Source: an uncultured Elusimicrobia bacterium
GTDB lineage: Bacteria > Elusimicrobiota > Elusimicrobia > UBA1565 > UBA9628
Length of the DNA stretch: 11,170 nucleotides
Assembly: GCA_903874575.1 (NCBI GenBank)
Contig: CAIQSZ010000026.1
Span: forward strand, 1 to 11,170
Direction of reading: 5' to 3'
Below the pieces are notes generated by a model that was not told the DNA's origin, searched no databases, and was given only the letters and a program-made list of their open reading frames with translations. A program made the position numbers and the translations under genes. This document shows positions 1 through 7,097 of this stretch, in pieces. Each line of letters opens with the position of its first letter. Position 1 is the first letter of the stretch.

Positions 1-1
1 C

Positions 2-202
2 GACACCCCCTACGACGCCGAGAACGCCATTAAGATGGGCGCTGAAGGCATCGGCCTGTGCCGGACCGAACACATGTTCTTCGACACCGAGGAACGCCGG
101 CTGGCCATCCAGGAAATGATCGTGGCCGAGACGCTCGACACCCGCAAGGCGGCGCTGGCCCGCCTGCTCCCGTTCCAGCGCCAGGACTTCATCGGCATCT
201 TC
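2..202 (+). other. ppdK: Pyruvate phosphate dikinase segment, PEP-binding region (both ends missing)
   Basis: Bases 2-202 encode a stretch typical of PPDK: a TPYDAENAIKMGAEGIG segment, then LCRTEHMFF, then an EMIVAE...RKAALARLLPFQRQDFIGIF stretch. In the family the arginine of LCRTEHM binds the PEP phosphate, and the LLPxQRxDFxGIF block normally continues into a GLPVTIRLLDPPLHEFLP-like sequence. That continuation is absent here. PPDK interconverts pyruvate, ATP and phosphate with PEP, AMP and pyrophosphate in the cytoplasm. The identity of this short piece is clear, but it stops at the junction with the permease sequence, so the whole gene cannot be intact in this arrangement. Confidence 0.85.
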
Positions 203-1285
203 GGCCTGCACGTCCCGGCCGTCCTGGCGAACGCGCCCGTCGATTTCAACGCGGCGGCGGGCGGCCTCGTCGCGACTGGAACCTGGTTCGATCTGCCGGC
301 CATCGTCATCACCGCGATCGTCACGACCGTCCTGGTCATCGGCATTCGGGAGAGCGCGAACTTCAACGCCACGATGGTGCTGATCAAGGTCGCCATCGTG
401 ATCTTCGTCATCGTCCTCGGCGCGTTCCATGTGAATCCGGCCAACTGGCATCCGTTCGCCCCCTACGGCTATACGGGAGTGAGCTTCTTCGGCAAGACCT
501 TGCTGGGCCAGACCGGGAAGACCGGAGAGCCTCTCGGCGTCTTCGCGGGCGCCGCGATGATCTTTTTCGCCTATATCGGCTTCGATTCCGTCTCCACGCA
601 CTCCGAGGAGGCGAAAAATCCCCAGAAGGACATTCCGATCGGCATCATCGCCTCGCTGGTGATCTGCACCGTCCTCTATGTCGCCGTCGCCGCCGTGCTG
701 ACCGGCATGGTCCCGTACGATAAGATCAATATCGACGCCCCCGTCTCCGACGCCTTCCGTCAGGCCGGATTGCCCTGGGCGCAGTTCCTCATCTCGCTGG
801 GAGCCATCGCGGGCATCACCTCCGTTCTGCTCGTGATGATGCTCAGCCAGCCGCGCGTGTTCCTGGCGATGGCGCGCGACGGTCTGCTGCCGGAGAGTTT
901 CTTCGGCGCCGTGCACCCGAAGTTCCGCACGCCGTACAAATCCACCATCCTCACCGGCTTGATCGTCGCGGCGATGGCCGCCTTCATTCCGTTGCGCATC
1001 CTGGCCGAACTGGTGAACATCGGGACCTTGCTGGCGTTCGTCATCGTGTGCGGCGCGGTGCTGATCATGCGCCGCAAAAATCCGAACGCGGCGCGTCCGT
1101 TCCGTTGCCCGATGGTGCCCCTGATCCCCTGCCTCGGCATAGGTTTCTGCATGTTGCTGATGTTCTCTTTGCCGGTCGAAAACTGGTGGCGGCTGATCGT
1201 CTGGCTGGCGCTGGGCTTCGCGATCTACTTCTCCTACGGCCGCCGCCACAGCGTGCTGGCCAAGCGGCGCGCCCGGGGACTTTAA
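2..1285 (+). CDS. Chimeric ORF: PPDK C-terminal fragment fused in frame to a truncated APC-family amino acid permease (5' partial)
   Basis: One frame is open from the left edge to a TAA at 1283-1285, so the true start lies outside the window; the ATG at 35 is internal to a conserved PPDK motif. The first 67 or so codons match the PEP-utilising C-terminal region of pyruvate phosphate dikinase. From about base 203 the protein becomes a polytopic transporter of the APC/cationic amino acid type, with about nine hydrophobic segments and the family signature FFAYIGFDSVST followed by EEAKNPQKDIPIGI (bases about 560-650). APC transporters of this group normally have 12-14 membrane helices, so the first four or five are missing. 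The PPDK part likewise lacks the rest of its TIM barrel, including the catalytic cysteine near the C-terminus. Neither half should work as its usual enzyme or carrier. The fusion is either a genomic deletion or an assembly mis-join; the sequence alone cannot decide. A TauE/SafE gene follows after 2 bases. Confidence 0.85.
   Translation, partial: DTPYDAENAIKMGAEGIGLCRTEHMFFDTEERRLAIQEMIVAETLDTRKAALARLLPFQRQDFIGIFGLHVPAVLANAPVDFNAAAGGLVATGTWFDLPAIVITAIVTTVLVIGIRESANFNATMVLIKVAIVIFVIVLGAFHVNPANWHPFAPYGYTGVSFFGKTLLGQTGKTGEPLGVFAGAAMIFFAYIGFDSVSTHSEEAKNPQKDIPIGIIASLVICTVLYVAVAAVLTGMVPYDKINIDAPVSDAFRQAGLPWAQFLISLGAIAGITSVLLVMMLSQPRVFLAMARDGLLPESFFGAVHPKFRTPYKSTILTGLIVAAMAAFIPLRILAELVNIGTLLAFVIVCGAVLIMRRKNPNAARPFRCPMVPLIPCLGIGFCMLLMFSLPVENWWRLIVWLALGFAIYFSYGRRHSVLAKRRARGL
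203..1285 (+). other. APC-family (cationic amino acid transporter-like) permease segment, N-terminus missing
   Basis: Bases 203-1285 encode about 360 residues of a membrane transporter. The opening GLHVPAVL...APVDF and the following IRESANFNATMVLIKVAIV block match the middle of CAT/YfnA-like amino acid permeases. The next block, AMIFFAYIGFDSVSTHSEEAKNP, is the strongest APC hallmark. I count nine likely membrane segments, ending with one around IVWLALGFAIYF and a basic tail (KRRARGL). The missing first third includes the glycine-rich first helix that takes part in substrate binding in this fold, so transport is doubtful unless an intact locus exists elsewhere. The exact substrate cannot be told from the sequence. 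Confidence 0.8.
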
Positions 1286-1287
1286 CC

Positions 1288-2205
1288 GTGCCCGGTTCCC
1301 GCGCGTCGCTGCTCTGCGCTCTGGCGATACTGTCGGCCGCATTCGCCCTTTTATGGGGCAAACGTCTGCGCGCCGACGCCCGCAAGTCGGCCGGCTCCCA
1401 CCCCGGACGGGTCATACGCCGGCCCACCTCGGCCGAGTGCGCGATCGGGTTCGCAACCGACTTCCTGGACACGCTCGGCATCGGCTCCTTCGCCGTAACG
1501 ACTTCCCTATACAAGCTCCTGCATCTGGTCCCGGACGAGGACATCCCGGGAACGCTGAACGTCGGCCACGCCATTCCCACCTTCATCGAGGCGTTCATCT
1601 TCATCGCCGTCGTCGCCGTCGAAGGACGGACCCTTGCGCTGATGATCGCGGCCGCCGTCGTCGGCTCCTGGTTCGGCGCCGGGATGGTGACGTCCTGGCC
1701 GCGCCGCAAGATCCAGATCGGCATGGGCGCGGCGCTTCTGACCGCCGCCATATTTTTCGTCATGAAGAACTTGGGATGGTTTCCGCCCGGAGGAGACGCT
1801 CTCGCTCTTGGGGGCGGGAAACTCGCCGTCGGCTTGGCCGGCAACTTCATCTTCGGAGCCCTGATGCCCCTGGGCATCGGAGCGTACGCGCCTTGCATGA
1901 TCCTGACCAGCTTGCTCGGAATGAATCCGCAGGCCGCCTTCCCCATCATGATGGGTTCTTGCGCGTTCCTGATGCCGGTGGCCTCCGTCCGTTTCGTCCG
2001 GCAAGAGCGCTATAGCGTGGGCCCGGCGTTGGGCCTGACTCTCGGCGGCGCGCCGGCCGTTCTGATCGCCGCCTATATCGTCAAATCGCTTCCGTTGACC
2101 GCGCTGCGCTGGTTGATAATCGGCGTCGTCCTGTACACCGCCGCGACGATGCTCCATTCCGCCTTCCGCCCCCGCGCCTCGTGGTATAATAAGAAACATG
2201 ATTAA
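1288..2205 (+). CDS. TauE/SafE-family (DUF81) membrane protein, probable anion/sulfite exporter-like
   Basis: This is a polytopic inner-membrane protein of 305 residues. It resembles the TauE/SafE family, members of which are implicated in export of sulfite, sulfoacetate or related organosulfur anions; the substrate here is unknown. Visible family-like blocks are FATDFLDTLGIGSFAVTTSLYKLL (residues about 55-78), IPGTLNVGHAIPTFIEAF (87-103), PRRKIQIGMG (138-147), and the second repeat GNFIFGALMPLGIGAYAPCM (185-204) with LLGMNPQAAFPIMMGSCAFLMP (209-230). GTG at 1288 is the likely start. It lies 2 bases after the previous stop, has GGGGA at 1275-1279, and gives a short hydrophobic first segment (LLCALAILSAAFALLW). 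The next in-frame methionine is far inside the protein. An upstream in-frame ATG at 1048 would add nonsense residues overlapping the permease. The last codons (Trp-Tyr-Asn) carry the promoter-like element for shc, and the stop overlaps the shc start by 8 bases. Confidence 0.85.
   Translation: MPGSRASLLCALAILSAAFALLWGKRLRADARKSAGSHPGRVIRRPTSAECAIGFATDFLDTLGIGSFAVTTSLYKLLHLVPDEDIPGTLNVGHAIPTFIEAFIFIAVVAVEGRTLALMIAAAVVGSWFGAGMVTSWPRRKIQIGMGAALLTAAIFFVMKNLGWFPPGGDALALGGGKLAVGLAGNFIFGALMPLGIGAYAPCMILTSLLGMNPQAAFPIMMGSCAFLMPVASVRFVRQERYSVGPALGLTLGGAPAVLIAAYIVKSLPLTALRWLIIGVVLYTAATMLHSAFRPRASWYNKKHD
2182..2190 (+). promoter_or_regulatory. Extended -10 promoter element (TGGTATAAT) upstream of shc
   Basis: The Trp-Tyr-Asn codons near the end of the TauE/SafE gene spell TGGTATAAT, a perfect -10 hexamer at 2185-2190 preceded by the TG of an extended -10. 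It sits in an AT-rich island (about 2184-2212) that stands out in an otherwise GC-rich window. No good -35 is seen at the usual distance (CCTTCC at 2162-2167), but extended -10 promoters can do without one. The predicted transcription start would fall at about 2197-2198, on or next to the shc ATG. Confidence 0.5.
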
Positions 2206-4228
2206 AAACTTGGTGTCGGGCTGGCTTACCGCGAGCCGCCGCTACCGCAAACCTCAGGATTGGGCCGAAAATGCCCGCCCTGATGCCGCCCACGCCATGA
2301 GCGACGAGTCGCTGGTCGCCGAACCCCTACGCGAAGCCATCCGCCTATCCCAAAACGCGCTCCTGCGCATGCAGAACACGGAAGATGGTTTCTGGTGCGG
2401 ACCGATCTTCGGCGACACCACCATCGACGCGGACACCGTCATGTTGCTCAACTTCCTGGGACGAGGCGGCTCGATCAAGGTGCGCCGGCTGGCCAACCAC
2501 CTTCTCAACAAGCAGAATCCGGACGGCGGCTGGCCGATCTACGACAACGGCCCGTCGGAAATTTCCGCGACCGTCAAGGCGTATTGGGCGCTGAAGTTCG
2601 CCGGCCACGCGCCTCATGAACCCTGTCTGGAATCGGCGCGCAAGCGCATCAAGGCGCTGGGCGGCATTCATAAGGTCAACAGCTACACGAAATTCTACCT
2701 CGCGCTCTTCGGCCAGTACGACTGGCGGGGCGTGCCGTCCATACCGCCGGAGATCATGCTGTTCCCGAATTGGTTCTACTTCAACCTGTACGAGATGTCG
2801 GCCTGGACGCGCCCCATCGTGGTTCCGCTGGCCATCGTCTGGGCGTTCCAGCCCGCGGTGCCCTGCCCCGCGCACGCGACGATCGACGAATTATTCCCCG
2901 ACAGCCGTCGCCACATCCCCCTCTCTGAGTCGGTGGGCAAGCACTCGCTGTTCTCCTGGACGACTTTTTTCCTCATGTGGGATTCGTTCCTGAAGGGCAT
3001 GGAAGGACGGGGCGGCCACTGGATTCGCGTCTGGGCCCTGCGTCTGGCGGAAGATTGGATGCTTGAACGCATGCAGGACTCGGATGGCCCGGGGGCGATA
3101 TTTCCCCCCATCGTCAACATGATCATGGCGATGAAATGCCTTGGCTACCCCGATACGGACCCCCGCCTCGTCGCCCTGTTGCAGGAACTCGACCGACTGG
3201 AGATCCCCGGAGACAATTCCACGCGCTATCAGCCCTCGCGATCTCCCGTATGGGACACGGCGATCACCATGATCGCGCTGGCGGAGTCCGGCATGGACCG
3301 GGCCCACCCGGCGCTGGTGCAGGCCTGCCAGTGGACCGTCTCTAAAGAAATCAAGCTCCGCGGCGACTGGACGGTGACCAACCCCGAAGGTCCCACCGGC
3401 GGCTGGCATTTCCAATTCAACAATGCGTTCTACCCGGACGTCGACGACACGGCGATGGTCCTTTTGGCTCTACGGCACGTTCATCTGGAGGAACCCAACG
3501 CGCGCATCCGCGAGAAGGCGTTCCTTCGGGGCCTCAATTGGCTTCTCTCGATGCAGTCCTCGACCGGCGGATGGGCGGCCTTTGATAAGGAGAACACGAA
3601 GGTCGTGCTCACCAAAATCCCGTTCGCGGACCACAATGCGATGATCGACCCGCCGACCGCGGACATCACCGCGCGCGTCCTGGAATTGCTCGGCTACATC
3701 GGGTACGACTGCACCTACGCGCCCGTCGCCAAGGCCATCCGTTTCATCAAGGACGAGCAGGAGGCCGACGGCTCCTGGTACGGCCGCTGGGGAGTCAACT
3801 ACGTCTACGGCACCTGGCAGTCCCTGCGCGGCCTGGCCGCGATCGGCGAGGACATGGAGCAGCCCTGCGTGAAGAAGGCGGTCGCCTGGCTGGAGTCCGT
3901 TCAGCACGCCGACGGCGGCTGGGGCGAAACCTGCGAGACTTATCATGACGCCTCGCTGAAGGGCAAGGGTCCGTCCACACCCGCGCAGACCGCGTGGGCG
4001 CTGATGGGACTCCTGGCCGCAGGCATAGACCGCGAGTCCGTCAAGCGGGGCATCGCCTACCTGACCTCGACGCAAAAGTCGGACGGCACCTGGGACGAAA
4101 CCGAGTTCACCGGCACCGGCTTCCCGAAAGTTTATTACCTCGAATACACGATGTACCGGAACTACTTCCCGTTGCAGGCTCTGGGAAGCTATCGCAAAGC
4201 CCTCCTCGAGGGCCGCGCTCGCGCGTAA
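2198..4228 (+). CDS. shc: Squalene-hopene cyclase
   Basis: A protein of 676 residues that cyclises squalene to hopene/hopanol, the committed step of hopanoid synthesis, as a monotopic enzyme on the cytoplasmic membrane. The catalytic acid motif DxDD is intact at 414-417 (PDVDDTAM). Repeated QW motifs are visible: QNPDGGW (about 106-112), QSSTGGW, QEADGSW, QHADGGWGE and QKSDGTWDE. The C-terminal block GTGFPKVYYLEYTMYRNYFPLQAL is typical of the family. Length is normal for bacterial Shc. The ATG at 2198 overlaps the previous stop by 8 bases and has no clear ribosome site, but an extended -10 element lies just upstream. The first 45 or so residues are a basic, non-conserved extension, so the in-frame ATG at 2297 is a fallback start, also without a clear ribosome site. 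This gene heads the hopanoid run; hpnH follows after 17 bases. Squalene-forming genes are not present in the window. Confidence 0.96.
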   Translation: MIKNLVSGWLTASRRYRKPQDWAENARPDAAHAMSDESLVAEPLREAIRLSQNALLRMQNTEDGFWCGPIFGDTTIDADTVMLLNFLGRGGSIKVRRLANHLLNKQNPDGGWPIYDNGPSEISATVKAYWALKFAGHAPHEPCLESARKRIKALGGIHKVNSYTKFYLALFGQYDWRGVPSIPPEIMLFPNWFYFNLYEMSAWTRPIVVPLAIVWAFQPAVPCPAHATIDELFPDSRRHIPLSESVGKHSLFSWTTFFLMWDSFLKGMEGRGGHWIRVWALRLAEDWMLERMQDSDGPGAIFPPIVNMIMAMKCLGYPDTDPRLVALLQELDRLEIPGDNSTRYQPSRSPVWDTAITMIALAESGMDRAHPALVQACQWTVSKEIKLRGDWTVTNPEGPTGGWHFQFNNAFYPDVDDTAMVLLALRHVHLEEPNARIREKAFLRGLNWLLSMQSSTGGWAAFDKENTKVVLTKIPFADHNAMIDPPTADITARVLELLGYIGYDCTYAPVAKAIRFIKDEQEADGSWYGRWGVNYVYGTWQSLRGLAAIGEDMEQPCVKKAVAWLESVQHADGGWGETCETYHDASLKGKGPSTPAQTAWALMGLLAAGIDRESVKRGIAYLTSTQKSDGTWDETEFTGTGFPKVYYLEYTMYRNYFPLQALGSYRKALLEGRARA

Positions 4229-4235
4229 GACGCAC

Positions 4236-4239
4236 GGAG
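4236..4239 (+). promoter_or_regulatory. Ribosome binding site of hpnH
   Basis: GGAG ends 6 bases before the ATG at 4246, in the 17-base gap after shc. It supports this start over the far longer in-frame extension beginning at 3994, which would overlap shc with unrelated residues. Confidence 0.7.
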
Positions 4240-4245
4240 ACTCTC

Positions 4246-5361
4246 ATGGCGATGTCGATGCAAGCCCAGCTGTCCGTCTTTAAGTATCTCGTCGCCCAGA
4301 AACTTAAAGGCGTGGAAAAGTATCCGCTCGTGATGATGCTCGAGCCGCTCTTCGCCTGCAACCTTGAATGCGCGGGCTGCGGCAAGATCCAGCACCCGGC
4401 CGAAATTCTGCGCAAGCGCATGACTCCTCAGGAGTGTTTCGACGCCGTCGAGGAGTGCGGCGCGCCCGTCGTCTCCATCGCCGGCGGCGAGCCCCTGATC
4501 CACCCCCAGATCGACCAGATCGTCGACGGGATGATCGCGCGCAAGAAGCCCATCTATCTCTGCACGAACGCCGTGCTGCTTGAAAAAAATCTGCACAAGT
4601 TCAAGCCTTCCCCTTACCTGATCTTTTCCGTCCACCTCGACGGCGTCGAGAAGACCCACGACCGCATGGTCTGCCGGCAAGGCGTCTACAAGACGGCGGT
4701 CGCCGCGATCAAGCTGGCGAAATCCCAGGGCTTCACGGTCATGACGAACTCGACCATCTTTCAAGGCGAAAACGCCCAGGAGTTCCGCCGCTTCTTCGAC
4801 GACAACATGGCAATGGGCCTGGACGGGATGATGATTTCACCCGGCTACGCCTACGAGAAGGCGCCGGAGCAGCAGTTGTTCCTCAAGCAGGAGCAGTCCA
4901 AGGCCTGGTTCAAGGAAGCGTTGAAGGACTGGCGCACGAAGGGCTGGGCCTTCAATCATTCGCCGTTCTATATGGACTTTCTGGAGGGCAAGCGCCAGTA
5001 CGACTGTACGCCCTGGGGCAACCCCCTGCGCAACGTGTTCGGCTGGCAGCGCCCGTGCTACCTGATGAGCGAGGGCGGCTACGCGAAGACGTACCGCGAA
5101 CTGCTCGAGACCACAGATTGGTCGCGCTACGGCCATAAATCCGGCAACCCGAAGTGCCTGAACTGCATGACCCACTGCGGCTTCGAACCCACCTCGGTCG
5201 CCGAAGCTTTCTCCAGCCTCTCCAGTTTCTTCGAGTTGGTCGCCGACTTCGCGTCGATCAAGGCCCCGAAAAAAGTCCAGGTTTCATATGACCGGTCGGG
5301 CACCTATGAAGAACAGGTCTCCAAGGAAGAGTCCAAGACTCTGACGGAGACCAAAAGCTAA
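4246..5361 (+). CDS. hpnH: HpnH, radical SAM adenosylhopane synthase
   Basis: A 371-residue radical SAM enzyme. HpnH-family proteins couple a 5'-deoxyadenosyl radical to diploptene to make adenosylhopane, the first side-chain step of extended C35 hopanoids. The [4Fe-4S] motif CxxxCxxC is C38, C42 and C45 (ACNLECAGCGK), and the SAM-contacting GGEP motif is at 80-83. The family-typical opening MAMSMQAQLSVFKYLVAQKL supports the ATG at 4246. A C-terminal region has further cysteines: C254, C271 and a CxxCxxxC group at 304, 307 and 311 (KCLNCMTHCGFEPT), which looks characteristic of HpnH-type proteins. The last 25 or so residues are a charged, low-complexity tail. The gene lies between shc and hpnA; its TAA is immediately followed by the hpnA GTG with no gap, which points to co-translation. 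Confidence 0.95.
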   Translation: MAMSMQAQLSVFKYLVAQKLKGVEKYPLVMMLEPLFACNLECAGCGKIQHPAEILRKRMTPQECFDAVEECGAPVVSIAGGEPLIHPQIDQIVDGMIARKKPIYLCTNAVLLEKNLHKFKPSPYLIFSVHLDGVEKTHDRMVCRQGVYKTAVAAIKLAKSQGFTVMTNSTIFQGENAQEFRRFFDDNMAMGLDGMMISPGYAYEKAPEQQLFLKQEQSKAWFKEALKDWRTKGWAFNHSPFYMDFLEGKRQYDCTPWGNPLRNVFGWQRPCYLMSEGGYAKTYRELLETTDWSRYGHKSGNPKCLNCMTHCGFEPTSVAEAFSSLSSFFELVADFASIKAPKKVQVSYDRSGTYEEQVSKEESKTLTETKS

Positions 5362-6372
5362 GTGGACTCGGCTTTCCTCACCGGCGGCACCGGTTTCGTC
5401 GGCGCGAGCCTCGCGCGGACGCTTCTCGCCAAGGGCCTGAAGGTCAAGGCCCTCGCGCGCCGGGGCTCGGACCGCCGGAACCTGTCGGGGCTGGACGTCG
5501 AGGTCGTCGAAGGCGGCCTGCACGACCGTGAAACGATCGAGAACGCCGTCTCCGGTTGCCGCTACGTCTTCCATGTCGCCGCCGACTACCGCATCTGGGT
5601 GCCGAACCCCGATGAGATGTACCGCGCGAATGTCGAAGGGACCGAGCGAATTCTCCGTTCCGCGGCCAAGGCGGGCGTCGAGAGGATCGTCCATTGCTCC
5701 TCGGTGGCGGCGGTGAAGGTTTCCGACGACCGCGCGCCGGCCGACGAGACGCGCGAATACGCGTCCGCCTCCGACGTGGTAGGCCACTACAAGAAGTCCA
5801 AGTATCTCTCCGACGTGCTGGCGCGAAAGCTCGCGACGTCCGAAGGCCTGCCGGTCGTCGTGGTCAACCCCGCGGCGCCCGTCGGGCCGCGCGACGTAAA
5901 GCCCACCCCGACCGGGAAGATCGTCGTCGACTTCATGAACGGCCGCATGCCGTCCTACATAGACACCGGAATGAACATCGTCCACGTCGACGACGTCGCC
6001 GAAGGGCATTGGCTGGCGGCGACGAAAGGCCGTATCGGCGAGCGCTACATCCTGGGCGGAGAAAACCTCACGCTCAAGCATATCCTCGACCTGCTGGCCG
6101 AGGTCACCGGCCTGCCCGCCCCGCGATTGCGGACGCCTTACGCGGTCGCTTACGCGTTCGGCGCGCTTGAGACCGCGCTCGCGCGGTGGCGCGGAACCGA
6201 GCCTCGGGCGCCCCTCGACGCGATCAAGATGGCGAAACACTACATGTGGTTTTCTTCCGACAAAGCGAAACGCGAGCTCGGCTACCGATCGCGCCCCGCG
6301 ATGGACGCTCTGAAAGACGCCGCCGACTGGTTCGCCGCCAACGGCTACGCGAAGGCCTTGCGCGCCGCATGA
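5362..6372 (+). CDS. hpnA: HpnA, hopanoid-associated NAD-dependent sugar epimerase/dehydratase family protein
   Basis: A 336-residue short-chain dehydrogenase of the extended (epimerase) type. The nucleotide-binding motif is TGGTGFVG at 7-14. The catalytic Tyr-x-x-x-Lys is Y143/K147 (HYKKSKY), with a serine at 113-114 (CSSVAAVKV). The DYRIWVPNPDEMYRANVEGT block and the NPAAPVGPRDVKPTPTGKIVVDF block are strongly HpnA-like. HpnA is found in hopanoid clusters and is thought to act on the sugar-derived side chain, but its reaction is not settled. The start is GTG at 5362, directly after the hpnH TAA, with GGAG at 5346-5349 (a rather long spacing of 12). It places the glycine motif at the expected N-terminal position. 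The stop TGA overlaps the hpnG ATG in an ATGA arrangement. Confidence 0.93.
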   Translation: MDSAFLTGGTGFVGASLARTLLAKGLKVKALARRGSDRRNLSGLDVEVVEGGLHDRETIENAVSGCRYVFHVAADYRIWVPNPDEMYRANVEGTERILRSAAKAGVERIVHCSSVAAVKVSDDRAPADETREYASASDVVGHYKKSKYLSDVLARKLATSEGLPVVVVNPAAPVGPRDVKPTPTGKIVVDFMNGRMPSYIDTGMNIVHVDDVAEGHWLAATKGRIGERYILGGENLTLKHILDLLAEVTGLPAPRLRTPYAVAYAFGALETALARWRGTEPRAPLDAIKMAKHYMWFSSDKAKRELGYRSRPAMDALKDAADWFAANGYAKALRAA

Positions 6373-7097
6373 TGCCGATGACCTCGGAGACGAACGTCGC
6401 GACCGGAGCGAATGCTCCCCGCCTCTTTCCCGTGCTCCTCACCGCGGCCACGCGCTGGGAGGCCAAACCTCTCGCCAAGGGCCTGGGACTCGCCCGCGCC
6501 GACGGCGCGCGCTGGGAAGGAAACGTCGGCGGGCGCCGCGTGACGCTCCTGAAGACCGGCGTAGGCGCCGTCAAGACGGCGGCCGCCCTCGAACGCGACT
6601 TTCCGACGGAAGACTACGGCCTCGCGATCAGCGCGGGCCTCTGCGGCGCGATGCAGGAGGGGTTGCGCGTCGGAGACATCGTGGCCGACGGGCACGGGAT
6701 CGAGACGGCGTTGTTCGCGCCGCTGCGGGAAACGGCCGCGGCCTTGGGGCTGCGATGCCACTTCGGCCGCATCCTGCACACGAACGTCGTTTTAAAGCCC
6801 GCCGCCAAGCGCTCGCTGGGAGAGCAGCACCGTGCGCTCGCCTGCGACATGGAGACGGCGGCGCTCCGCCGCTGGGCCGCCGCCAAGCTCCCCGTCGTCG
6901 GCGCCCGCGTCGTGCTCGACGAAGTGGGCGAAGAACTCGCCGCCGACGCGCCCGAGGGCGAGGACGCCGCGTCTTTGGCTCGCTTCGCGTTGTCGCACCC
7001 CGCGCGGATGCCGGAGCTTATCCGCACCGGTCTGCGTTGCGGCCGCGCGATGAGAGGGCTGACCCGATACCTGAAGGCGTACCTGGAGGCGATCTGA
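6369..7097 (+). CDS. hpnG: HpnG, hopanoid-associated nucleoside phosphorylase/nucleosidase
   Basis: About 242 residues of the purine nucleoside phosphorylase/MTA-nucleosidase fold. HpnG removes adenine from adenosylhopane to give ribosylhopane or its phosphate, acting after HpnH. Family signs are TAATRWEAKPLAKGLG near the N-terminus (25-40), AISAGLCGAMQEGLRVGDIV (87-105), resembling the phosphate/ribose loop, and CDMETAAL (159-166), the base- and ribose-binding DMExxA motif. An acidic residue at D184 may be the purine-contacting aspartate. The start is one of ATG 6369, 6372 or 6378. I prefer 6369 because it overlaps the hpnA stop as ATGA, typical of translational coupling; no strong ribosome site separates the three. 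The stop TGA overlaps the proposed CTG start of ispA. HpnG-type is the best call given conserved motifs and context; a generic nucleosidase is the alternative. Confidence 0.88.
   Translation: MMPMTSETNVATGANAPRLFPVLLTAATRWEAKPLAKGLGLARADGARWEGNVGGRRVTLLKTGVGAVKTAAALERDFPTEDYGLAISAGLCGAMQEGLRVGDIVADGHGIETALFAPLRETAAALGLRCHFGRILHTNVVLKPAAKRSLGEQHRALACDMETAALRRWAAAKLPVVGARVVLDEVGEELAADAPEGEDAASLARFALSHPARMPELIRTGLRCGRAMRGLTRYLKAYLEAI
7085..7089 (+). promoter_or_regulatory. Strong ribosome binding site supporting a CTG start of ispA
   Basis: GGAGG lies inside the last codons of hpnG, 4 bases before a CTG at 7094 that overlaps the hpnG TGA as CTGA. It is one of the best Shine-Dalgarno matches in the window. 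There is no ATG, GTG or TTG in frame between it and the conserved core of the enzyme until ATG 7204, which is too late. Confidence 0.6.

Noticed and set aside
1048..1287. ATG 1048 as the start of the TauE/SafE gene
   Set aside because: It would add 80 residues of Arg/Pro/Ala-rich sequence overlapping the permease in another frame; GTG 1288 fits the family and spacing.
4200..4232. GC-rich palindromic bases (CCTCGAGG and CGCG runs) at the end of shc as a terminator
   Set aside because: No stable long stem and no T-run follows; hpnH starts 17 bases after the shc stop with its own ribosome site.
3994..4245. ATG 3994 as the start of hpnH
   Set aside because: The extension is an out-of-frame reading of the end of shc; ATG 4246 has a ribosome site and the family-typical N-terminus.
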